This document shows positions 55,670 to 64,000 of a stretch of DNA of 64,000 bases, one piece after another. The stretch lies in assembly GCA_905221605.1 (NCBI GenBank), contig CAJNDS010002261.1:1-64000 (forward strand), given 5' to 3'. Both the position numbers and the translations under genes were made by a program. Within the stretch, counting starts at the first letter, position 1; each line of letters opens with the position of its first letter. The notes beneath the pieces were generated by a model. That model made no database searches. It was given only the letters and a program-made list of their open reading frames with translations, and was not told the origin of the DNA. This DNA comes from Symbiodinium natans. Its lineage: Eukaryota > Sar > Dinophyceae > Suessiales > Symbiodiniaceae.

Positions 55670-57470
55670 ATGCCCCAAGGTCCTAAACACTTGCGCCACT
55701 TGCAGCGCCTCAATTCTAGGAAGCTGGCTGTCGGTCTTTTATTTGAAGAGCTGCGATGTCAAACCCGGACCCCAGAAAGAACCATCACAGCTAACGACCA
55801 CAGGCCATGATCTCTCCAACTACCTGAAAAGACGATGGCACCTTACCGAGTAGTAACTGGGGGTCCTTGTAGAATCGGGTAACCTGGTGCCAGTAAGTAC
55901 TGCTTCTTACCATGGCTCCCGCATAAACTCAACAGCACCCGACCGCTCACAACACATGGGTTCATCGGGTCTTGCCCAAGAACGGCTGCACCCAACAATC
56001 TGTTTCACCGGTGACTTTCTGTCTTGCAGATTCGTGCAGATCCTCGGTTGTCTGCAGTTAAGGCTGGCTGACGGTTGAACCCGCAGCCTGGATGCTGCAC
56101 AACTGCTCCCGGCCCTGGATAGAAGGATTTGTAGAATTGGATGCCCCCTCAAAACCCTGAACGTTTAGCAGCCCTTGAAGTTAAACCCCAAACCCTACAC
56201 CCCTAAACCCTAAGCCTCCAACCCCAAAGCAAACAGTGCTGGGAGCCTCTGCAAGGCATCCTTCCTAAGGGCACGAAACATCTGCGCTTTGGGGTTCACG
56301 TCAGAGGCTTGGTCCAGGGTTTAGGAGTTACAACCCCTAAACCCTCCACCCTAAACCATACTTCTTGAGTTTCCAGTAGAGTTTCAGGCCCTACGGTCGA
56401 GGACTTTACACTCGGCTTGCTTCGTGGTTTCTTATTTTTTGGGGCGGAAGCATCTGACAACCTGAGGCCCTAAACTCCGAACTCTAGACGCCTTAGCGTT
56501 TAGGATGTTAAGGCTTAGTGGTGCACCCTAGACGCTGAACCCAGCATGAACCCAGCCAGAAGAGTTCTGCAGCTCAACATCCACAATTGCTGGACCCTGA
56601 CACCTCAATCCCGAGGCCCGAAACCCCACAAGTAACCTAAATCCCGAGACCCTGTGAGCCCTAGAAATCCTTAACTAAGGTTGAGGGTTCTAGATTCTTG
56701 GGGTTCTAGGCTTCAGGGTGTAGAAAGGGTGAGGGCTTAAGGGTTTAGGGTTGGGCCTGCGCATGCTGAGCAAGTGATCGAACTCTTGTCTCTACATGCC
56801 CCTGCAATGGATGACGAAAAAATCGCATGTGGCCGAAGTCCCAAAACCCCAAACCCTACGAACCCGAAGCCGCCCAAACTCCAGGACGTCAGTAAAGTTC
56901 AGGCCGGGAGGCTTCAAGTCCCGGGCGTTCTCCTCAGCAGGGCAACAGAGAGAGAGACAGAGAGACAGAGAGCGAGAGAGAGAGAGGGAGAGGGAGAGAG
57001 AGAGAGAGACCCTGCTTTGGGGGTGCCCTGCTTTACAAAAGAATCTGAGCCGTTTAGCTGCGCTTTAGCCTCAAATCCCTAAGCGGACTTGTGGAGTTTG
57101 GCCAGGGCCGATGTTTCTTTTGCGGGGTGTTGAAAGTAGGGATTTTGGGAAAAGTGTTGCGAAGCTGCTCATCCTGAACCTGCCAAAAACTCTGCGACTA
57201 CAGTCCCCTGAACCCTACTTAAGTGTCAAATGCTAAAGGCCTGAAGCCCCGAAGCCCCTAAGCCCTTGCCCACTGCAACTGACAACCGCTGAAGGGCAGT
57301 GGAGGCCGTGCGCGCCAAGTTGCATACATGTTCTTCTCAGACTCGGCTGTTCCTGGGCGGAAGAAGGGTTTGGCTGTCGCCACTTTCTACAACATACTAA
57401 ACCCTCACCAACTATCATATTGTGACAGAAACGCACTGAAAGGATTGTGGGTAGGCTTAGGTTTTCCTTT
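55670..57470. other. Gene-poor spacer with telomere-like decay
   Basis: A good pyrimidine-rich acceptor (TTTCTGTCTTGCAG, about 56034) has no convincing exon after it. Telomere-like words occur at 56185-56225, 56325-56360 and 56735-56755. Confidence 0.35.
56947..57010 (+). repeat. (GA)n-rich microsatellite
   Basis: GAGA/GACAGAGA run; the open frames across it (Arg-Glu runs) are shadows. Confidence 0.92.
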
Positions 57471-57479
57471 CGTGGTATG

Positions 57480-57800
57480 ATACATGCCCGGAAAAGAAAT
57501 GTGAGTGAAAAATAAAGCTAAAACTAAGAACTCCTACACTACTCCTCGCAAAACGCATACGCGCAAGTCTAACTTACAAAAAGTGTTTTTGAGTAAAAAG
57601 ATGATTGTTGAGTTTAAAACACAACGATAATACAAAATACATGTTTTCTTGTTTTGCATTGAACGGACAATCATTAATTTCTGTATCCGCAAAAGCCCAA
57701 AAAAAGAACTTCTACTGTTTTGCCCATGACGAATCCTCAAGACACGGTATATAAAAAAAGACAAAAAATAAAAATCAAAACAATGAGATAGATGAGGCCA
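57480..57800. other. AT-rich island
   Basis: About 320 bases rich in A and T, unlike its surroundings, with runs of A and words such as AAAAAATAAAAATCAAAACAA. A minus frame at 57534-57827 is open (Phe/Leu/Arg/Cys-rich) but shows no recognised motif. The edges are sharp. It could be organelle-derived or a foreign insertion. Confidence 0.6.
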
Positions 57801-57879
57801 TGGATGTTGACGAAAATGCGGCATCAAACAAGCGACCCGCAGTGCAAACTACCCTTCATTGTGGGGGATTGTAAGCCCT

Positions 57880-58075
57880 ATACTGCCCAGCACCCAAAAC
57901 TCCTAATCCCTGAAACCCCCTTAAAGTCAATAACCCCTAAACCGAGAAAGGCTAAGCTCTAGACCCCAAAACCCCTCAACCCCCTAAACCCTGATGCCCG
58001 ATGACCCCCTTGAACCCTTGAACCCGGAAACCCCCAATACCCTGAAACCCTCAACCCCTGAAACCCTGAAACCTC
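57880..58075 (-). repeat. Degenerate CCCTAAA/CCCTGAAA array
   Basis: Loose CCCTGAAACCC-type units in minus orientation that switch at about 58076 to plus-oriented GGTTTAGG units. Confidence 0.75.
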
Positions 58076-58400
58076 AGGGTTTAGGGTTTAGGGTTTGGGG
58101 TTTAGGGTTTAGGGTTTATTTAAGAGTTTAAGGTTTAGGGCTTTGGATTTAATACATGTTGAGCCCTTGACTGAAGGCTCTAAGGTTTCGGGGATGCTGC
58201 GAGCCTGTGGATTTCCGTCCAGCTGCCTCAGCAAGGCCCAGGGCTTCGGGCTGGCTTTCGGGGGCTCTACTTAGGGCTTTCAAGGGCTTTCAGGGTTTCA
58301 GGGCGGTTTAGGGTTTTGGCTTTAGGGTTTAGGTTTTAGGGTTCACAAGGGTTTCGGGTTTAGGGTTTAGGGTTGAGGGTTTAGGGTTGAGGCTTTAGGG
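58076..58400 (+). repeat. TTTAGGG arrays in plus orientation
   Basis: Near-perfect TTTAGGG blocks at 58076-58112 and 58305-58400 with unique DNA between. With the preceding block this gives a head-to-head orientation switch at 58076. Confidence 0.85.
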
Positions 58401-58481
58401 TTTCGGCGCTTGCCAAACGGAAAACGGCGCCGGATGGGCCCACCCCCGAAAGACAAAGCGCGGCGGGCGGGTTTAAGGTTT

Positions 58482-58555
58482 CGGGCTGTTCCCCCCTTGT
58501 ACTAGCAGCTCCTTATCCCCACTAAGGACTCTTAATATAAAATGGGAACATCCCA
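58482..58555. mobile_element. Third copy of the MITE
   Basis: GGGCTGTTCCCCCCTTGTAC and AGCAGCTCCTTA at the left, TTAATATAAAATGGGAACAT then CCCAA at the right. The ends are inverted and resemble those of the 28.3-kb copy. Shorter (about 74 bases). Confidence 0.5.
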
Positions 58556-58559
58556 AGTT

Positions 58560-59900
58560 TCGGAGCTTGCGACGCCTTCAAGCAACGGGGGCATTGGCGG
58601 CTTCATGGTGGGCTTCTCTAAGCTTTGGGGGCCTTGCGACATCGCCATCACCAACCTGACCAGGGACCTTCAGAAATACAACAGCACGAAGCCCCAAATC
58701 CTAATGCCTTGCCCCTGCCCGAAGCCGAAACCGTCCAATTCCGCCACCCTATGCTACAAAAGCCTCCAAAGCCCCAGGATATAGAGATACTCCAAAGCAT
58801 AGTCCCCTCCCGCCCCTCCCCCCCCCAGGACAAACGTGCCACCACTAAACTCCAAACCCCTCAACCCCCAAACGCCCCGAAGGCAACCCTCCACTCTTCG
58901 GGGTCCCCTCAAAGACGGACAGGGCACTCCCGGCGAGGCCGCTCCCTGATCGGATGTCTGTAGGTTTCTAGAGCTTGGGCTTCTTGACAGGCTGAAGGGC
59001 TTTGAGGATTTGTTGGTCCAAGTTTGAAGGCTTCAGGGAAGTTAAGGTTTCAACCCTAAGGATTTAAGGGGCTTGAGCTTCAAAACCCTAAACCTACACA
59101 GAGCATCACACGGAACCCTAACCCGTAATATCCTTTAAGAGATCACGACTTTCCTTTCACATGGCCCAAACAAAAAAACAAATAAGACAGGCCCCGGGTA
59201 CTAAGGGGTACTTGTATCTGACTAAACGCCGAACCCTTAGCCCCCACACTCGTCAACCCTAAAGTCTGGAAAGTTCTAGACAGGCAGAGTCCTGAACCTG
59301 TGAGATACCTCAATATTCCCGACTAAACCCTTCCCCTACAATTGTAGAGTCCTAGTCAAGTCCCCTAAGCCCTAAAAGCCCAAAATCCCTCAAACCCTAA
59401 ACATCCCTAAACCCCTAAACCCTCAGGCCCTAAATAAGCCATGGCAAAGCCCTCCTCGACTTCTTAAACCCTCGTCCTCACACCGCGCCCCAGCGGGTTC
59501 GGCCTTCATCTTGCCGGGGCTCTCGTTCCCTTGGCTTTGGGAGTTTCGGTGCTGGAAAGCTTGGCCCTGGGTTTCCTCTTGGAGGCGTTTCAAGGGTATA
59601 GGGTTTAGGGTGCAGGGGTTTAGAGTTTAGGGTTTAGGGGGAGTCATGCCCTTGTTCCACGGATGAGCTGGAATGAAACCCTGCGCCCTCAATCCGAGAT
59701 CCCTCCACTCGCAACGTCAAACCCCGATCCATGCCACCCAGCGGCCAAAAGTTCCTAAACCCTCCAAATCCCCCTTAGAAACCCCCCACCCCCCCTGAAA
59801 GTCCTTGATCTCCCCCGGCAAAACCAAGACTGCTTGGGTTCGTGGACCCCAAGGGCACGAGTTTGAGACATCCATCGATGCGGGTTGAGGGCTCCTGTTG
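58560..59900. other. Spacer with weak coding signal at its start
   Basis: A plus frame at 58575-58690 (GGIGGFMVGFSKLWGPCDIA, then ITNLTRDLQKYNSTK) looks coding but has no splice pair identified. The rest is telomere-like decay and short unique sequence. Confidence 0.3.
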
Positions 59901-59904
59901 GGTT

Positions 59905-60045
59905 TGAGGGGCTTTAGGGCTTTAGGGCTTTAGGGCTTTAGGGCTTTAGGGCTTTAGGGCTTTAGGGCTTTAGGGCTTTAGGGCTTTAGGGGTGTAGGGG
60001 TGTAGGGGTGTAGGGGTGTAGGGGTGTAGGGGTGTAGGGCTTTGG
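59905..60045 (+). repeat. (GGCTTTAG)n then (GGGTGTAG)n octamer array
   Basis: About ten perfect GGCTTTAG octamers, then about six GGGTGTAG octamers, with an abrupt change between the two units near 59990. Both look like one-base-longer derivatives of the TTTAGGG heptamer. Confidence 0.95.
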
Positions 60046-60179
60046 GTTTTGAGGTCCCGGCCTGCATGGTGCGTAAGGTGGTGGCCATTCCAGTTGGCCT
60101 GCACAGCGGCGCAGTTCTAGCAGCCCACAACTCCTTCGTACTTGGCGGAAGCACCCCAACTCCAACTCCAAACCCTTAA

Positions 60180-60232
60180 ATCCCTAAATCCCTAACATCC
60201 CTAATATCCCTAAATCCCTAAATCCCTACACC
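60180..60232 (-). repeat. (CCCTAAAT)n short array
   Basis: TCCCTAAA/TCCCTAACA octamers, again a telomere-like derivative. Confidence 0.75.
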
Positions 60233-60871
60233 CTTCCCATACACCCCCAAGCATCCTGGACTCGTGGCACTGACACCGCTGAGCACCCCTACGAAGGCAG
60301 TTGGCGGCTCCAGGAGGGCTTTAAGAACCTTGGCGGTTGCTTTTTTAGGGGTGGGGGGGCGGAGGTTTGGTGTTCAAGGGGTTAGGGAGTTGGGTATGGG
60401 GTTCAGGGGGTAAGGATTGGGGCTTTGCATGAGAGGGCTTCAAGATGTTTATCCGCTTGATGCCCTAGTCACCTGCAGACAGCTTGGCGGCAATTGGGTT
60501 AGGCATCCTCACTGCGCTAGCTCCACGGACGCCGAGAACTGAGGCGGGCACAGAAGCCTGGCAGAAGGGCAGGTTCGGAAAATCTGAGAAAGTTTAAAGG
60601 TTTCGGGTTTTCTTGGGGAGTCCGGGCTCTTAGAAGAACAGCAGGAGGTTGGGTTCGACAAAACTGGAGCAACTGGTACCTAAACCCGCCACAAGCCTCT
60701 TCAAAGGGCTTCCAAACCCCGAGAACGCTGACCCCCGAACCTTAGCCAGATCAACCCTAGAACCCGATCCTTACACCCCCGGTTAACCTTTATTACACCC
60801 TAAGCCCTAAAGCCACCGCATGGTACAGAATAAGGGGCTTCTCTTCTTAGGTATGTCCCTGCCCTGTTTAC

Positions 60872-61059
60872 GTGTCCAGATGGCAGTGATGGACAGGCGG
60901 GCTGGTACGAGGTAGTCGTTAAACGGCCGCACTTGCTGCCTGTTCATGTCTTGCGTAGTTGCCCGCTGCAGGTTCTTGATCCACAGGTTGTTTGGAATTT
61001 GAACTGCTAACGTCAAAGCCAATGGCGGAGGAAATTGCCTTCAACTGGCTTTTCGCCGA
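60872..61059 (-). CDS. Two candidate exons, reading frame ambiguous
   Basis: Piece A (61059-61017) reads GEKPVEGNFLRH after CCCTAG. Piece B starts after TTAGCAG (61003). In one frame B reads QIPNNLWIKNLQRATTQDMN then RQQVRPFNDYLVPARLSITA and ends at a GT donor (GGACAC|GTAAAC, 60872). In another frame it reads NSKQPVDQEPAAGNYARHEQ then AASAAV and TAA. Both look coding. Joining A to B by a GC donor favours the second, but I cannot decide. Confidence 0.38.
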
Positions 61060-61495
61060 CTAGGGAGCCCAATCGTTCTTCTCGCTTGCGATGTCCGACG
61101 ACTGCAGGAAGAAAAGCCCTCAAGCCCTAAAGCCCTGAAGCCTCAACCTCTCCCCTCCAGCCCCCCACCCTCCACCCCGAACCAAAAGGCGGGGCGCCTG
61201 AAGCTCGGCCTGACTATCCAGAACCCTTGTCAGCCTCAGACCATCTTGGCTCGGGCACCATGTGGGGGTCTTAGGGCTTGGGGCTGGGTCTGGAGTTGGG
61301 TTTAGCGCTCGCGGGCTTGAAGGGTCAAGCTCCAAAGAGATCCGAAACCCCAAGCCCTAAACCGGCAGATTGAGATTCAGAACGTGCAGCCTAGAGATAC
61401 AAGGTTAGGGTTAGGGCCAAGGGTTCCTCCCCACCCCCTTCCCCTTTCAGTGCATTCTTGCATCCTTCGAAAGTCCCAATGCGCACCGTCCCTTC

Positions 61496-61565
61496 AGGCG
61501 AGCGGCTGCTTCTGGATGCTTGCCAAATCCTCTCGAATGTCCCGCGCCTCAGCCGCAGCTGAATG
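61496..61565 (-). CDS. Short candidate exon, helical
   Basis: The minus strand reads HSAAAEARDIREDLASIQKQ then PLA before a stop. Strong charged helix, coding-like. Upstream AAG/CAG acceptors are present. It could belong to the same gene as 60872-61059. Confidence 0.35.
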
Positions 61566-61863
61566 GGCTTAGGGTATGAAGCAGGGTTTGTTGAGCAGAT
61601 GCGCAGCACGCAGAGCTCTGCGCTAAACTACTGCAGCTCATCGTTTTGGACATCGGACTGGCACACCCACCTATGCACACCGGTGAACCAGCTGCCATGG
61701 CACAGCGGAGGCATATGTAGCTGTGGGACCCGGAATCTGCACTCAACTTCTAAGAATAGTACCATGGACCGCCGCTAGGATGCTCCTAACCACCAGGTTA
61801 GGGTTTAGGCCACCACCGGAGATACTCATGGATTCGGAACATCCCTCGGTTTAGGAGAGGGGT

Positions 61864-62283
61864 TTGGGGTTGCACCATCACGCTGCCGCACCGTCTGTGC
61901 CCCACACGTCGCGCGCCTCCATGCCAGGAGTAGGACCTCAAGCGGAAGCGAAGCCGTCTGAGAACCCCCAGTTTCCCTCCCACGAAGTGGTGGAGGGCTT
62001 CAGCATGTGCGGTCTGATGCCCGAATCCACTCAACCATCATATTATGTGGCTGTTGCCAGCTTCAGTCCCTCCAGCCACAATATGCTGGCAAACTCTATT
62101 CTGTATGCGGGCTGGGCATCGCATCTATGGAGGGGCCGGTGGCGAACAACACCCACACAGATGCCACGAAAATACCGTGAGAACCGAGGCCCTCAAAGGC
62201 CTGTGTTGTTGCTGTCTGGGTCCCGAAGACGAACACGAAACAAATGTTCTCGTCCACACGGGTCTTGTTTAAACACTAGATGA
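61864..62283 (+). CDS. Hypothetical open frame, 139 codons
   Basis: From ATG (61864) the plus strand reads through AEAKPSENPQFPSHEVVEGF then SMCGLMPESTQPSYYVAVAS. The first half looks coding; after about residue 90 it is Arg-rich and probably intronic. No domain recognised. Confidence 0.3.
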   Translation: MGLHHHAAAPSVPHTSRASMPGVGPQAEAKPSENPQFPSHEVVEGFSMCGLMPESTQPSYYVAVASFSPSSHNMLANSILYAGWASHLWRGRWRTTPTQMPRKYRENRGPQRPVLLLSGSRRRTRNKCSRPHGSCLNTR

Positions 62284-62618
62284 CTTGATGCATCGCCATG
62301 GGTGCCAACTGACGTCTGACTTTTCTGACATGGGCCACTACATACGACTACCTTTTGTGTGGCACAAACTAAACCCAAGAACCCGGATTCCTTAACCAGC
62401 CCTAAGCCCCAAAGCCCTGCAATGCTCAGCCCAAATCCCCTAGAATCCAAAACCCTTACAATCCCAAGTCCTAAATCCCCCTAAAAACCAGGATTAACAG
62501 GCCCTTAAAACAACCCCCCCAACAAAAACCCCTCAACTTCACTCGTCTGTCTCGGCGCCCGGCTCCGGTCGCGTGCGTCGAGGACGGCTGTGGGCTTATC
62601 GGCCCTGCGCGTTTATGG

Positions 62619-62927
62619 GAAAGTTACTTCCGTTCGTATGATGAATCTGATGACTCTTACGGTTCTTATGGTTCTTATGGTTCTTGCGGTTCTTATGGTT
62701 CTTATGGTTCTTATGGTTCTTGCGGTTCTTATGGTTGTTATGGTTCTTATGGTTCTTGCGGTTCTTATGGTTCTTATGGTTCTTATGGTTCTTATGGTTC
62801 TTACGGTTCTTATGGTTCTTATGGTTCTTGCGGTTCTTATGGTTCTTATGGTTCTTATGGTTCTGACAACTCTTATGATTCCTCTGATTCTTGGGACCAG
62901 TCTGATTCTTATGTCGATTATGAGTGA
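62619..62927 (+). CDS. Low-complexity Ser-Tyr-Gly repeat protein, C-terminal exon
   Basis: The plus strand in this frame reads ESYFRSYDESDDSYGSYGS, then about 25 tandem Gly-Ser-Tyr (some Gly-Ser-Cys) triplets, then SDNSYDSSDSWDQSDSYVDY and E before TGA (62925-62927). The DNA repeat is a 9-mer (GGTTCTTAT), so all frames stay open. Only this frame has flanks on both sides that match the repeat in composition (Ser, Tyr, Asp), which argues it is the translated one. Such [G/S]Y[G/S] domains occur in FUS-like RNA-binding proteins and some structural proteins, and tend to condense; any such role here is inference. The frame is open further upstream without an ATG, so the start of the exon is not fixed. 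Confidence 0.55.
   Translation, partial: ESYFRSYDESDDSYGSYGSYGSCGSYGSYGSYGSCGSYGCYGSYGSCGSYGSYGSYGSYGSYGSYGSYGSCGSYGSYGSYGSDNSYDSSDSWDQSDSYVDYE
62650..62872 (+). repeat. 9-base GGTTCTTAT tandem repeat
   Basis: About 25 units with TGC and TAC variants of the third codon. Period nine keeps the Gly-Ser-Tyr frame throughout. Confidence 0.95.
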
Positions 62928-64000
62928 TTGTTGCGTTTTTGTTGTTATTCCCGGCCTTGCTGTGCGGTTGTTCCTCCTCCCCCAAGTCTTTGCCCAGCAA
63001 AACCCTGGAGTGCCCACTCGCAGAGAATCCCACAGACTATCTCTGGAGTGTGCTGCCAAGGTGGCGATGTTCGAAGTAAGTGATATTCTTGACTGATTAT
63101 TTGCTATGATATATAATTCATATGATTCACATTCGTGTTGTTGTTCAACGGTTATGCGATTATTCCTAGATTTTTTCAGAGAATCATGTTTGGGGCTCTG
63201 GCAGGGTTTGATGTTAAATGCTTAAGGGAAAACCTAAACCTCAACCCTAGAGCCCCAGAACCTATAATGATCTGAACCCTCAACATGAGGGTCCGGGGGC
63301 ACGGGCTCCAGCCAAAGGCTTGCCTGTGCGTGTGGGTTTGGGTTTATAGGGTTTTGCTCTTAATGACAGCTGAGGCAGCTGCGCGCAAACTGGCCAGCAA
63401 AGTCCTTCGGCGGAAGGCATTGGGACTTAGGTTTACAGGAGCTGTCAGGGCTTCGGGTTCAGGGTCTAGTACAAAAGGGCTCAGGGGTTTACAGTTCAGG
63501 GTTCAGGTTGCTCCTACTTCTCCTCTGAGTACTGGGCTCATTGTGGAGCAGCTTCTGTTGGATGCTGAGTCCCTCACATCCCAAACACTAAAACCCTAAA
63601 ACACCCTAAACCCTAAAATGCAATCCAAAACTGAGCCGAAAGCTCTTAAATTGTCATATGGTACACGTTTGCGCTGCACTGCAACGTGCAATGCTAAACA
63701 TTAGGGGAGTTAATCTTAGGGGGGAGGACGGTGCCTTGGGGATCATTCGCCCCTCAAGGTTACAAGGCTTTTCAGGTGGGGGTCCTGGACGGTCTTGGGG
63801 AGCGCGATCACGGGCCGACGGCATCGCCGCGCACATCCGGACGAACAGCTCCCCCCCTCCCCGCTAAACTTAAAACCCTAAACCCTGAACTCCGAACCCA
63901 ACCGCAACAGCCCGACGTCGAGTTCTACGATTTGCACATGTCCTTGAAGTGGCCTACAATCTCGTACTCGTCTAGACGGTTGGCTTTCGTAGAGGCATTG
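62928..64000. other. Window end, no firm gene
   Basis: Telomere-like words at 63225-63250 and 63585-63620. A stretch at 63770-63850 is coding-like on both strands (minus: ELFVRMCAAMPSARDRAPQD; plus: GVLDGLGERDHGPTASP), so one exon probably lies here but the strand is unclear. Confidence 0.35.

Noticed and set aside
62590-63096. 168-codon Met-Val-Leu repeat protein, plus minus-strand His-Lys-Asn and Thr-Ile-Arg repeat frames
   Set aside because: Other frames of the 9-base repeat. Their non-repeat flanks do not continue the repeat composition, whereas those of the Gly-Ser-Tyr frame do.

Overview
The window looks like nuclear DNA of a dinoflagellate. Four observations support this. (1) A decayed cox1 piece has the divergent dinoflagellate-type sequence and sits beside GC-rich hairpins of the kind that fill dinoflagellate mitochondrial DNA. 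(2) A gene I could largely reconstruct exon by exon (FAD amine oxidase, about 31.3-34.7 kb) uses GT, GC and GA splice donors and AG|G acceptors with short direct repeats at the junctions. (3) TTTAGGG/CCCTAAA telomere-type heptamers and their decayed variants occur in nearly every non-coding stretch. (4) There is a DIRS-like tyrosine-recombinase retroelement. Genus cannot be decided from the sequence alone. Gene density is low and exons are short, so most long open frames are repeat artefacts and many real exons lack an ATG. || Layout. 0-1.3 kb: one candidate minus-strand exon. 1.3-3.5 kb: mitochondrial-derived DNA (cox1 pseudogene plus two hairpin-rich segments), broken up and bounded by C-rich tracts, one of 69 C. 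4.8-7.0 kb: a 2.2-kb TTG-based satellite with nested 8- and 10-base units. 8.2 kb: a hexanucleotide array. 9.1-14.8 kb: minus-strand genes, the clearest being a jacalin-like plus PDZ-like protein. 15.4-17.4 kb: plus-strand exons. 18.9 kb: the acidic end of a minus-strand protein. 19.4-29 kb: mostly simple repeats and telomere-like decay, with a MITE at 28.3 kb. 29.2-29.7 kb: an intact single-exon GNAT acetyltransferase. 31.3-34.7 kb: the amine oxidase gene. 37-46 kb: scattered candidate exons on both strands among telomere-like arrays. 46.1-49.7 kb: the DIRS-like element (gag, RT-RNase H, tyrosine recombinase), frameshifted. 50.3-51.3 kb: fragments resembling S4 and S5 of a voltage-gated channel. 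53.9-55.7 kb: plus-strand exons of unrecognised protein(s). 57.5-57.8 kb: an AT-rich island. 58-60 kb: telomere-like arrays and a third MITE copy. 60.9-62.9 kb: more exons, ending in a Ser-Tyr-Gly repeat protein tail. || No operon logic applies. Neighbouring genes show no common pathway. The amine oxidase and the GNAT protein could both act on polyamines or other amines, but that is speculation from family membership.
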